Part shown: positions 43,545 to 54,345 of the stretch, in pieces
Layout: each line of letters opens with the position of its first letter
Position numbering within the stretch: position 1 is the stretch's first letter
Assembly (NCBI RefSeq): GCF_037126465.1
Contig: NW_026999403.1
Span: forward strand, 682,001-746,000
DNA length: 64,000 bases
Reading direction: 5' to 3'
Source: Ornithodoros turicata
Taxonomy: Eukaryota > Arthropoda > Arachnida > Ixodida > Argasidae
Made by a program: the position numbers and the translations under genes
The notes under the pieces: generated by a model
What the model was told of the DNA's origin: nothing
Seen by the model: only the letters and a program-made list of their open reading frames with translations
Database searches by the model: none

Positions 43545-45236
43545 AGAATTTCCAAATAGTTCCTAAAACCGTAGCGGTTCTGCAAGCCCGCGCATGTAAT
43601 ATAATTTCCTTGACTGATGTACTATGTCAATTTATTATTGAGTGACTTAAGTTTATCTTTATTTATGGTCATCGTATATCGACACAAACCGTTACAGATC
43701 TAAATATGGTTTCACCAACACTGGTGTTGCTATTAGCGTGCACGTGCAGTAGCGTAAATGTAACGCAATATAACCGATAATTATAACGATAACGATAATA
43801 TATAACGATAAATATGACGATAATTTTTTTTCTGTTGCAACACTGTTGTCCGTTGTTTCCCTTTCGCAGAAACTCAGTTTTAACACGAGCTAGATGTCGG
43901 CAGTGTCCATTTTTCAAACTACTTATTCCTGCTTTTTGAGCAAAAGTAGCGGTTAAAGAACCGCGTTACTTTTTATGGGTAACGGTACCTTACTCTTCCG
44001 TTACTCTTACGATTGAGTAACGATTTCGGGATTTCACTACTTTCTTCTTAGGTAGCTAGTATCAGTATCACGTTACTTTATTTAATTTACTTTTTATTTA
44101 TTTATTTATTTTTGTAGCGGATACAACACTGTGTGGTATTGGTTGCGCCGGGAAGCTGAGGGAAAGGTATAGAGGCCGGTTTCGTTATCGGTTTCATCGC
44201 TCCAGAGATAAGAGATTACGATGCTAAGGGGCGGCGCTCGGTTGGGTGCCCCGCCCTCTGGCCTCCTAATCTATGATTGACATTTTGAGTGACGAAAGTG
44301 ACAGTTTTAGTGTCATTCGGTTTTCCAGGATGCCACCCAATCTCGGTGCACACTTTAATCAGGTCAAAAGAAGTCAACGTAAAGTAAGAAAGGCAGTTTG
44401 GCAAAGCTCCTCACTAAAAACTCAGATTTTTCATTCCATGTAATTTAAAATTAGTTACGTATACATGTAAGCGAACATTTCCCCACGTCTTCTTTAGAGG
44501 TGAAGGGAAAATTATATTTCGTACACTTTCAATCAGCTTAATCAATTTTTCAAAGTTCTTCTTCTCATCCAGTCCCTTTTTTACACTTTCTATCGCACTT
44601 TCCTTTTCTGTATATTGCTTAAAAGTTGCTCGTCTTTCTTTTTCTTTTTTTGCTATCCCATCTCGTGCCTTAAGGAGTACTTAGCGCCTTCGAAGAGTTT
44701 CATTAAGTCCTGGGGGGGTATTAGCTGGCGCGGAAACCCCACATCACACAAGTGTCACAAAGTACATAGAAGTGTCCAAATAACGCGCTGTCCCCTCGGA
44801 AAATTAGAGCCGGCCATGCGTTCATTACGCACGCGGACCTCTGCTTTAAGACGCCAGAGAAAACTGTTGTTACCCGGGATGCAGTACATAAATCTGGCAA
44901 AGAGAAGCGGAGATAATTGGGTAAGGCGCTCCTTCTAAGAAGTGTCTCGGGTGACGTCAGTACCACTGACATCGTCAGAGGAATATCGAGCACGGAGCGC
45001 TCTTTCAGGAAGTACGCCGGTTTTTCTATATGCTCTTCGTGTAGCTTGTGGATTCTTGGAATTTTGTTTGAAGACAGGCATCCTGAAATGCGTGGTAGAA
45101 ATGAAAGTGATTTTTTTGCTCAATGTACGACTCAAGATCCCCACAGCAGGAGCAGCAGCAACAACAACAATAGATGATGTGAATGAGATGGGGTGAACAG
45201 TGTGTACAGTACAGGGTGTACAGGGTACAGTGTATA
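43545..45236. other. No recognised gene
   Basis: GTTAC/GTAAC-rich patch at about 43935-44080 like the hAT-type element at 31344, and an (ATTT)n patch near 44095-44113. Nothing else recognised. Confidence 0.4.
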
Positions 45237-45260
45237 GGGTACCGCGGTGCTGCGGTACCC
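45237..45260. repeat. 9-bp perfect hairpin
   Basis: GGGTACCGC and GCGGTACCC around a 6-nt loop, following short GTACAGGGT repeats. Confidence 0.7.
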
Positions 45261-45477
45261 AATACCCCATTGCACGTGGAACATTATACGAGTAGGAAAG
45301 ATGATGAAGGAATGATGAAAATACGAGAAAGAATTAAAGTGTCTAAAATTAAAATTAAAATTAAATTGAAAATTACAAAATTAAAATTAAATTAAAATTA
45401 AAAAATAGAGGTATTCTCCCTTCCTTATAGGTTTCCTCATATGTTTGAAGGAGAGCGAGAAGGACAAATGTGTAAAT

Positions 45478-46425
45478 CAGGGTCAGGAATGGGGCCCACC
45501 TATTCCATTCCAATTGCATTCCGAGGAATGGAGATATGTGATAATTCCATTCCTTTCAATTCCACGGAATGAAAAGGTATGACCAATTGCCACTCCTGGA
45601 ATGGGCTTGGCGACCCCATTCCATTCCGTTAATTCCATCAATAACAGAAAAGGGACCGGTAACGGTACTGGCTAGCCCAGCAGCCACCGCGGAGCGCCCA
45701 GACCATTCCATTCCAATTCCATTCCTGCGAAAAACTGCCTACTTCCATTCCCATTCCATTCCTATAGGACAGTTCCCGCCATTCCATTCCAATTCCATTC
45801 CGAGGAATGGAGATATGTGATAATTCCATTCCTTTCAATTCCACGGAATGAAAAGGTATGACCAATTGCCACTCCTGGAATGGGCTTGGCGACCCCATTC
45901 CATTCCGTTAATTCCATCAATAACAGAAAAGGGACCGGTAACGGTACTGGCTAGCCCAGCAGCCACCGCGGAGCGCCCAGACCATTCCATTCCAATTCCA
46001 TTCCTGCGAAAAACTGCCTACTTCCATTCCCATTCCATTCCTATAGGACAGTTCCCGCCATTCCATTCCAATTCCATTCCGAGGAATGGAGATATGTGAT
46101 AATTCCATTCCTTTCAATTCCACGGAATGAAAAGGTATGACCAATTGCCACTCCTGGAATGGGCTTGGCGACCCCATTCCATTCCGTTAATTCCATCAAT
46201 AACAGAAAAGGGACCGGTAACGGTACTGGCTAGCCCAGCAGCCACCGCGGAGCGCCCAGACCATTCCATTCCAATTCCATTCCTGCGAAAAACTGCCTAC
46301 TTCCATTCCCATTCCATTCCTATAGGACAGTTTCCGCCATTCCATTCCAACTCCATTCCGAGCTGTGATAAATCTGGAATCATTCCGGAATCATTCCAAC
46401 TCCGGCGTGGCAATTCCGCAACCTG
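45478..46425. mobile_element. hAT-type element with an internal tandem triplication
   Basis: Starts CAGGGTCAGGAATGG and ends GGCAATTCCGCAACCTG, with identical 8-bp flanks GTGTAAAT at 45470-45477 and 46426-46433. Inside, a 279-bp unit rich in ATTCC/GGAAT pentamers is repeated. No transposase. Confidence 0.93.
45500..46362. repeat. 279-bp tandem repeat, three full units
   Basis: Units begin at about 45500, 45779 and 46058, and a partial fourth at 46337. The second and third units are almost identical, so the expansion is recent. Each contains GAGGAATGGAGATATGTGAT and CCTATAGGACAGTT(C/T)CCGCC. Confidence 0.95.
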
Positions 46426-46511
46426 GTGTAAATTGAGGGGGGGGGGATATACGTTTATTTCGTAAAGGTCAGCCTGACCGAAGGCCGGTTTGCTATTCCT
46501 AAATCAAAATA

Positions 46512-46556
46512 TATCAATCTTAACAGGCAAAAAAAAGGGAGAAGTCTAGCACTCGC
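46512..46556. mobile_element. Fragment of the Penelope-like structure's left end
   Basis: TCAATCTTAACAGGCAAAAA then GGGAGAAGTCTAGCACTCGC matches 43117-43175 before diverging. Confidence 0.55.
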
Positions 46557-46844
46557 TAGAAGATGAAGATGAAGATGAAAGATGAAGTAAAAACAAATAT
46601 AAGATGATGTGGGTGGCGTGATGTGTAGATTACATGAAATGTCATGATTGATGGCACAGAGCAAGCACCGATAGTACGGTGTCCACCAGAAGGGATGCTA
46701 TATCATGCTGGGCGTAGCGGGCTTAGATTTCCGCTCACGTTAAAGAAGCCTCGGGATGGGCAAGTGCCTCTCCCTAATGATGATAACTGCTCCGGCAAAT
46801 TATTATATATATAACTCTCTCTCTATATATAACTCTATATATAA

Positions 46845-47045
46845 CTGTTGACGGTTTGCTTCAAAGTATTTTTACGCATGCACACGAATTATGTACTCGG
46901 GACTCTTATAACAGCGCGTGAAATGCAGTCTCTACTCTGTGACATTCATTTACTCCCGCGCATTTGCTCCCCAAAGGGACTATTTTTTGTGGCAATGCAT
47001 TTAGTCCCCAAAAGGGGTACAAGTACTCCTGTTTTTCTTAGAGTG
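46845..47045 (-). mobile_element. Truncated CACTCTAAG MITE
   Basis: Reverse copy of the left 200 bp of the family, ending TTTTTCTTAGAGTG at 47045. The rest is missing where an AT/CT simple repeat abuts at about 46803-46844. Confidence 0.88.
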
Positions 47046-47299
47046 ATATGAGTTATTAAAGGCTAGGTGCTATAGGTGCATTGGGACAGAGGAAATGTAT
47101 AGTCGTCAAGGCTTCCGTCTTGTCTGCTCCGTAGTTCGCGTACTGCATGCCCCCCCCCCCCCTTCTAGTTTGCGTTGCACGCGCAACGGCGTCAGCGCCA
47201 CCTATAGATCGTAACGTCTGCTTCATGCCCCTCTCCTTCCTCAAATGCATAAAAATGATGATCGGAGTACTTTACACGTAAGGTGTGTCAGCCTATAGT

Positions 47300-47651
47300 T
47301 AGGGCCTGACTTTTTAGGGTTAAACCCGTATCCGCCCGATATTTACCCCCCGAACGAAATCTGCAAAATTCGGGTTTAACCCGAATCTACCCGAAAACAT
47401 CCGGGTGGCGTGGCACACTCGTAAGCGTGCATTAAAATAAAGTTTGATAACATTGCTAAACATTAGTTCCATGATAAGACAAATTTTTATTAAACAAAAA
47501 AAAATCACCCGAATACACCCGAATTTCTGACGACAGAATATGCCGTAACGGGATTTAACCCGAATACACCCGAATTTTCGAATGAAAAATATCACCCGAC
47601 ATTTACCCCCCGAATTTGGCCAAAAATAAAACCCGAAAAAGTCAGGCCCTA
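47300..47651. mobile_element. hAT-type MITE, twin of 39116-39468
   Basis: Ends TAGGGCCTGACTTTTTAGGG and CCCGAAAAAGTCAGGCCCTA. Perfect 8-bp flanks CCTATAGT at 47292-47299 and 47652-47659. Confidence 0.96.
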
Positions 47652-47693
47652 CCTATAGTGTGTCGACATGCTGCACGTGCCGCAGGATAAGAC

Positions 47694-47765
47694 TGATGAT
47701 GATGATGATGATTCGGGTTTTCCTGGCGCACGAGCGACGAAGGCCAGGACAGGATTGCGGATAAT
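47694..47765 (-). mobile_element. LINE-like 3' end, ATC-tailed
   Basis: Minus strand: TTCGTCGCTCGTGCGCCAGG, AAAACCCGAATC, then (ATC)n at 47694-47712. Member of the GCGCCA-core group. Confidence 0.5.
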
Positions 47766-47989
47766 GTCGACCAGCTGGGGTTCTTTTGACGTGCGCCGGA
47801 AGCCTTCGACACACGGTGCTGAAAGCAATGTCTACTTTTCCCACATAGCCACCGTGGCTGTTTGAGGGAGTTTAGACGTTTCTGATAAGGTCCGGATCTT
47901 TCGCGCTACAGGTCAGCTACCACGTACAACAGTTTTCGTGATTTGAACGATTTTCTTTTCTCGTGCAGCTCAGCGTAGCCAAAATCGAA

Positions 47990-48013
47990 AGAGAGAGAGA
48001 GAGAGAGAGAGAT
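47990..48013. repeat. (GA)n microsatellite
   Basis: Simple GA repeat. Confidence 0.9.
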
Positions 48014-48048
48014 AAACTTGTGGAGGGAGTCTTTCGCTGCACGCTTAA

Positions 48049-48705
48049 AGGGACAGTCCGGGAAAACCGGAAGTTGATTTTTTCCAACTGCCACTGAGGC
48101 TTACATGCTAGGTGGAAAATTTCAGCTCACAAAATGGCGTGGTTTTCGAGATATCGAATAAAAAATACTCCTCTGAAGACATCCTCTGAAGACATCCGGT
48201 TTCGTTTTTCTTTCTCGCATACTCCTTGCCCCAAGGATCCTCTATGTACGTCAGCCGTCACGTGAGCATGACGTCCCCAATGGACAAAGTGGAGTGGAGG
48301 ACTGCGCCGTTGCTGGGAATGCAGAGAGGTGTTCTTGTCTATGAGTGTACTGAACAGAAGGCTACGTCGTGATACCTGTGTTTACATTGACGCTACTCTG
48401 CATTTTAGTCTACATAACGCGCGATTGCTACTCAAAAACATCATAATGGACAAATGCTAGCACGCAACAATCAACTATCGCGCAAACAGGCATGCCCAAG
48501 TCACGTGCGGCATTGCTCTTATGCACGTCACGCGAGAGCTCGCTGCGGCCTTTACTCAGGACCATATAATTGCGGCATAGAAAAAAGCCGATTATAAAGC
48601 GTGCGATATGACTTCTTCTGAAATATTTTGCGCAGTTGTTGTGAGGAGTATTAGAAATCATAAGGCGGTGTTTCCCAGACCTATGTTTTCGACCGGACTG
48701 TCACT
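48049..48705. mobile_element. TTAA-flanked MITE with AGGGACAGTCCGG ends
   Basis: TTAA at 48045-48048 and 48706-48709. Left end AGGGACAGTCCGG, right end CCGGACTGTCACT (one mismatch). TTAA duplications are used by Kolobok and piggyBac transposons; the AGGGACA start favours Kolobok, which is inferred. An internal 19-mer-like direct repeat (CTCTGAAGACATC twice) lies near 48170. No transposase. Confidence 0.85.
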
Positions 48706-48726
48706 TTAAAGTCTCACCACACGTCG

Positions 48727-48785
48727 TCTTCTTTGCTTCCAGGCACATCCTCCATACGGGAAGATGTGCCTGGAAGCAAAGAAGA
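48727..48785. ncRNA. Perfect 23-bp short hairpin, possible small-RNA precursor or MITE remnant
   Basis: Arm 48727-48749 (core CTTTGCTTCCAGGCACATC) pairs exactly with 48763-48785 around a 13-nt loop (CTCCATACGGGAA). Stem length and loop size fit a pre-miRNA-like fold, but the perfect pairing and the TE-rich context fit a young palindromic element equally well. No promoter or expression evidence. Confidence 0.3.
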
Positions 48786-49375
48786 AGCGGATTCTGGAAG
48801 CGGGGATTCTTCAATCGGCACGTCTTCTTTAATTCGACGCAAGCCCTCTTTTCTCTAATAGTCTAAGGGAACGTGGGGAAGCTACGTTTTAGGACACTGT
48901 CCTTACTCGCATCATTAGTCTCTGTTCACTGAACTCCTATCTATACGAACCAGCTGGCGTGTTCCTTGCTTGCTTGCCTGCCTACCAACTTCAACATGCA
49001 TCCATCATCTATACTCGATTATATCCTCGAAAAAAAAAAAAAAAAGTGCGTGTCGCGTTTCGCTCACATTGCGAGTCGAGATGACGGGCGGTGAAAACAC
49101 TTTTTTTAGGTGACCAAAAGTGCTTTAAGCGCTTTCTCTCTCACACTCTCTCTCTAGAGGGTGCTTAATAGCGCAGAAGGGATTTGTTAAACGTATGCAA
49201 TGGGGGTGGAAATTACGGTATGCGCGTCACAGTGACGGAGTGGTAGAATATATCTACACTGCGGTACGCTGAAATGCACGTGGGGGTTAAAAGTGAACAC
49301 TTGCGACGCGACGAGTCGGAAATCATTGAAGCGTTTTCTGTTTCGTGTCAGTGCGTGCGAACGCAAAAAAAACTG
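48786..49375. other. No recognised gene
   Basis: A-run at 49029-49045 and a CT-rich patch near 49134-49155. Confidence 0.4.
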
Positions 49376-49974
49376 ATGTTGAATTCCAATGGCAGATTCG
49401 GAGCGCTTCCAGAGCAAGTTTTGTTGCTCTGCCGAGAGCAAGTCTGTTCCATTGACAGATTGGGAACAGTTCTGGAGTCTTCCAATGGGAGCTTGGGAGC
49501 GGCTTTCGAGCCAAGGTCGCTACAGGGAGCAACCCAGACTGATCCGCCAAAATAGGCAGATTCAACCGGAACTCTACGTGACGTGTCACTTGTCGCTCGT
49601 GCTTCCTAATTCCTGTCTCTGCTTCGGTAACATGGCCGCTTCCCGACGCGTCCTCGCCGTGACTAGTATTTCGCATCGTACGTTAGCAATTTTCTTTCTT
49701 GAAGAAAGCAATAAGCCAGACATCACCAGGGCAACGTTAGGAGATTAGGAGAACCTTGATGTTGCTAAACATGGCGTTGTATGGGAACATGAGTACAATC
49801 ATCTTTTTCCTCCGTCTCTGGCCGCCATCCACCAAGGAAGATTGGCCAGGGCTAAACTCCAAGTTGTGCGCAAGTGTTCCAGTCGCAGATTCGGATCACT
49901 TGCTCTAGGCCAGATCAAGCCGCTCCACTGCGGAGTGTGCCACTTGCTCCGACTCTGCCATTGGAATTCAACAT
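49376..49974. mobile_element. 599-bp TIR element
   Basis: ATGTTGAATTCCAATGGCAG, then ATTCGGAGC at the left. The right end is its reverse complement with one change (AGTCGGAGC). Ends extend a few bases further with mismatches. Coding frames inside are unrelated to known proteins. Superfamily unknown. Confidence 0.8.
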
Positions 49975-50736
49975 GAGTCTCCAAAAGTAGAGATGAAGTT
50001 CTTACTCTTAGCTTACTCTGCGCACGAGCAAGCTCATTGTGACTGCGACATATTGTTACCTTGATACATAAAGTAAAACCCTGAGACCAGGGAACACGAA
50101 GGGACAGAAGGGAACTAGACATGTTCAAAAAGAGTTCTCCACTAGGTCATTTTCACTCATCTTGAAGCGATTTTAAAAGCTCAAATGTCCAGAATCTGAA
50201 CCTTCCAAGGATGTTTTAGAGCACGATTACCGCAGCGAAAGCACCGGCTCAAGCCGCGCATCCCCACTAAGGGCAGTTCACGGAGCTGCCACATGGTGGC
50301 GACACTGTTCGATCTCGAGGCGAATAGTCTCGGGGTTTTACATTATGCATCAACTTCACCAGCTCGCTTGCTTCTTAGCCATCTTCACATTGATACCGTC
50401 ACGCTCTGCACTGCATGCTACAAAAGGAGTTTTTTTCCCCTTCTTTTCTGCGTATTGTAGTTAGCCAGGTGCATATTGTCGGGCACGCCTGCTCTGACAT
50501 CAGGCAACCCTTATTGGTTCTCGTCAGCACGTGACGTTTCTCGCTTGCCATCGTACTGCTGTCTCCCTGTGGGACGTGATGTCACAGCCGATGGGTTTCG
50601 GTAAGCGTTTTTCTCTGCACATATATTGCTCTTTCTGCCGTAAAACTTGAAATGCAGGTTCCCATCGACGCAAGTAAGCCTCTTTCGCACGTACTTCATA
50701 TGTGTCATTCGTGGACAAGTGTCGCGAGTTTTTATA
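49975..50736. other. No recognised gene
   Basis: No family or domain recognised. Confidence 0.4.
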
Positions 50737-51190
50737 CCCCTGTCACACGGGCATTTCGATCCTTCTCGAATCCGATCTGCATCGAACTTCCCGAGCACGC
50801 TCGAGTTTTGACGCTGCTACACGGCCACTTTCAATGCGCATTGAATGGTTGACGGTGTCGAGAATATAGGCAAATGAATAAACGGAACTCATTAATTTCG
50901 CGTTTCCTATATAACAGCGATATTAGTGGTAATTTATCGTATGCCGATGTAAGCATCATTTGTAGCTTCGCGCGCATGTCCGTCTTAAGTTATGACAGTT
51001 CACGGGGTCGAGGATGCAAATGGCGGCCGTCGAGCCGTCTTGAAATTCTCAACCCTGTTATGGGAACTGTCTTGAGTGAAGCAGGATCAAAGTTCGATCC
51101 TGCTTGGAAGCGGCCGTGTAGCACCATCCGATCTGCATTGGGTTCAAGCAGGTTCGGTCGAGCAGGATCGAAAATGCCCGTGTGACAGGG
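50737..51190. mobile_element. CCCTGTCACACGGGCA-terminated MITE
   Basis: Left end CCCCTGTCACACGGGCATTT and right end AAAATGCCCGTGTGACAGGG. Subterminal GATCC/GGATC words recur, and GCAGGATCAAAGTTCGATCC near 51081 forms a small hairpin. Shares its outer ends with 25905-26118. Confidence 0.88.
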
Positions 51191-51380
51191 TTGAGTGACA
51201 GTTGTTGAGGGCTGAATTGCGTGAAGATCTTGTCCCATATATGTTGCGTCGCCGGAACACAGAAGAGGAGAAACGATGAGAACAAGAAGAAGAGAAGGAA
51301 GTTGCAAGACGCAGACCGGTCATTTCGGAGATTCACATTGGCTGTGGCGTTGGCCCCATTATGGTCCGTCCTAAGAAGTA

Positions 51381-51598
51381 CCTGGGTACCCGGGTTCGAA
51401 TCCCGGTGCCGGCTGTGCTGTCTGGGGTTTTTCCTGGGTTTTCCTCAGACGCTTTCAGACATATGTCGGCACAGTTCCCCTAGAAGTCGGCCCAGGACGC
51501 ACATTTCCCCAGGGCGTCAGTCGTGACGTTGCCCACATACGTGAGGCCGACAACGGCAAGCCCTTTCACCATCACCATCACCACCACCACCACCACCA
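51381..51598 (+). mobile_element. SINE, (CAC)n-tailed type with T arm
   Basis: Begins CCTGGGTACCCGGGTTCGAA, with T-stem CCGGG/CCCGG around TTCGAAT. Core CGGCACAGTTCCCCTAGAAG, tail AAGCCCTTTCACCATCACC with CAC repeats. Perfect 15-bp flanks CCGTCCTAAGAAGTA at 51366-51380 and 51599-51613. Confidence 0.95.
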
Positions 51599-51894
51599 CC
51601 GTCCTAAGAAGTAGGTATACGTCTCCTGAAGAGCTTAGGGCACATCGCGCTGCACAAGCACGATCGAGCGAAAACTGCTACGATCAGGACCCCACAGGAA
51701 ACCGAGGCAGCTCTGTCACTGTCGTTGATTTGATATAACCTGTATTACATCTGCTATTTTTTTTTAAATGTACGCGGCTCGTGTCCGACGTGTTTTTAGA
51801 CAATGTCGGACAAATGGTTCTCGTTCAGATTTTGGTTTACTATGTTTTGCAATATGTAGCAATATAACGCCCAAAAAAGACAGCAACAAGTATT

Positions 51895-51990
51895 CCTAGC
51901 GTTTAACAACTGTGGCTATGATGGGAGTATAGAGGTAAACAGGTGGAGAGAGGACAGCAGCAGAGGATTGTAAGTGACGACACTCGGCGT
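51895..51990 (-). mobile_element. Diverged SINE 3' fragment
   Basis: GTTTAACAACTGTGGCTATG and GGAGAGAGGACAGCAGCAG recall the minus-strand 3' domain of the A-tailed SINE. Confidence 0.45.
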
Positions 51991-52576
51991 TATGAGCTCA
52001 GAAAGCCTGCGAGTTTTTAAGATAAGATAAATATAGTCTTTCAACACTCCTTTAATCTCCCTTTTCACATTAGACAATCACCAACAGACTGCAGATATCA
52101 ACTGCATATAATATGAAGATGTACAGTAGCCGTTACACTTAACTGTAACAAGTAAGCGCGTGGACTCCGCAGACGACAGTAGTCGTCTGCCATTGAGCGC
52201 GATCGGATTTCAGTGAGCGCGTTGTTTGCGGCCGCTGTGACAGCATGTAGCGCAGTTGTCGTGCTTATGTTCGTTATGTTTAGATTCGGAAGATGCAATT
52301 ATATTGTCCATCGTTGCAGCGGCAACCGCTCTAGTAGCGCGTGGCTCGCGGAAGCGAGCTCCGCTATATTGCTTAGGCACCGTTCCGTACTACTGGTGCC
52401 GAATAAAAGCACATATTTCGTTTGCCACCTTGGCTCATGAAGGACATTTCAACAACGTTTGCGTGTGCAGTATTTTAGCCGATGACAAAACGAGTAAAAT
52501 GCCGAACTGCTGCAAGAAAACTACGTGCAAGCAGCGCTCCGTTATCACATTTTCGTAAAAACTTGGTATGTGTCCG
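51991..52576. other. No recognised gene
   Basis: No family or domain recognised. Confidence 0.4.
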
Positions 52577-53098
52577 TAGAGATGCGAAGCCCCGGATAAA
52601 AACCGGAATTTTTTTGAGAAAAAACAGATTTTTCGTTTTTTTTCCTCATCTCTGGAAAAACAGCCCAAAATTTCCGGGCGACAAAATTCAAAAATGTAAA
52701 ATTTCGTGCCTTCGATGCGTTCCAACCCGCTAACAGTGACTTAGGTGCATCTAACATGCCAACAACCACCAACTTAGAGCTCCGTCTGGCCGCTCCGAGC
52801 GATCGCCATCGCGTTCACATAATGTCGGAGTTCTGGCCTGAATGGACGGGTCGTCCTAATTACCTATCGCTGAGTAGACAGCAGTCTCATGGGATGCTCT
52901 GCTTTGCATTTATGCCTATAGAGGATGAACACTACTACAGCTTCTACCTCATTGCATGCTGTGGTTTGGCCGGCAATGCTTCGACTCAGCAGTAACCACC
53001 TTTGTTTCCATTTTTTTCCAATTTTTCGGAAAAAAACAAAAAAAGAAACGTTTTTTTTTTTCGAGCGATTCAAAATTTCCGGAAATTGTGCATATCTA
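52577..53098. mobile_element. hAT-type MITE
   Basis: Starts TAGAGATGCGAAGCCCCGG and ends CCGGAAATTGTGCATATCTA. Flanks TGTGTCCG (52569-52576) and TGTGTACG (53099-53106) match at 7 of 8. The subterminal regions are rich in TTTCCGG/CCGGAAA and A/T runs. Confidence 0.85.
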
Positions 53099-53106
53099 TG
53101 TGTACG

Positions 53107-53806
53107 CTCTCGATCGCGGTGCGTGCGTCGTCTGCTAGTCCTGCCCTACCCCTTGATTGATTGATTGATTGATTTTTAAGAGAAAAAAAAAACCCTACAA
53201 CTTCCCGGTCGATCGTGTCGCTGTTTCACACCTCGGTGCACAGACGGAGTAATCTGCACCATTGAGCCAATGCTAAAGTGCTGAGGTGCAGGAATATGTA
53301 CACACTCAGAAAGTATGCATTTGCCCTGCCCTTCTACAGCGAGTGCAAAAGTGTGCAGGCGAAAATGATGCGCCTATACAAATTCATAATTTGCTCGAAA
53401 GTAACGCATACATATCCATCACGCGGGGTTGAATGCTATTAAACGGGATACCGTCGCCGGGAGCATAGCTTCTTTGCCTACGGCTGCTGAAAAGAGTGTG
53501 ATGGAGCACCGACTCTCGGGATGAAATATTGTGTCTTGTCGAACTGGGCAGCAGGTGCGGTGTGGCTAGGCCTATTCGTTGCCGCTGCTCCTCAACGCTG
53601 CCTACGAAAGAGGGAAGGCGAGGTACTGAAGCAATGGGTACGCGTTGGATGCAGCCTATTCTGTGAGGATAAAAGAACTTGATGTGCGGTGCGAGAGAGA
53701 AAGAGAGAGAGAGTCCGTATCCGATACCTCTTACGCAAGTGCAAACTATTCGCGTCTCGTTTTCTAATTTTCCTTTTGGAGAGTAGATGAACGGTCACCA
53801 GTGGTG
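53107..53806. other. No recognised gene; (TTGA)n tract
   Basis: (TTGA)n at about 53153-53174 and (GA)n at about 53694-53711. Confidence 0.5.
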
Positions 53807-54345
53807 CACTCTAAGAAAAAAAAAAAGGTGTACTTTTACTCCTTTGGGGGACTAAATGCATTGCCACAAAAATAGTCCCTTTCGGGAGTAAATGCACGGG
53901 AGTAAATGAATGTCACAGAGTGGAGACTGCATTTCACGCGCTGTTGTAAGAGTCCCAAGTAAATAACTCGTGTGCATGCATGAAAATACTTTGAAGCAAA
54001 CCGTCAACCGTGATATATCGAGTGACATAAAATCTCACGCCATACATAGGGCACAATTTGCGAAGAAAGATGCTCTAACTGTTTCTTACTCTGTGTGGCC
54101 GGAAAATTGCTACGTTGGCTGAGTTATACAGCCTTATGCCGTTCAAATTGACCAAGAACACATGTTTACGTAGACTGTTGCATTCAGGAGACCATTCGCG
54201 AAGTTCAGATACAATTTGCAGTCCTGGGGAGTAAATGTTGGGACTAAATGTCGGGTTAGGGGCGCTAAAATGGGGAGTAATTGCAGACTAGGGGAGTAGA
54301 AGTTGCAATTACTCCCCGTTTTACTCCTTTTTTTTTCTTAGAGTG
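53807..54345. mobile_element. CACTCTAAG MITE, intact
   Basis: Starts CACTCTAAGAAAAAAAAAAA and ends TTTTTTTTCTTAGAGTG; TG on each side (53805-53806, 54346-54347) fits a 2-bp target duplication. Uninterrupted through the SINE insertion point used in the 6619 copy. Confidence 0.93.

Noticed and set aside
45569..46465. Three near-identical 83-112 codon frames and antisense 86-codon frames
   Set aside because: They are the 279-bp tandem units (divisible by three) read repeatedly, not a gene family.
49323..49748. Overlapping 117- and 119-codon frames on opposite strands
   Set aside because: They lie inside the 599-bp TIR element and have no recognisable domain.
51381..51420. Possible tRNA gene from GGTTCGAATCC
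   Set aside because: Only the T arm is present and a SINE core follows; no acceptor stem or anticodon arm.
52156..52580. Possible gene from frames near 52213-52558
   Set aside because: Frames are short, overlap in two phases and lack any recognised motif.
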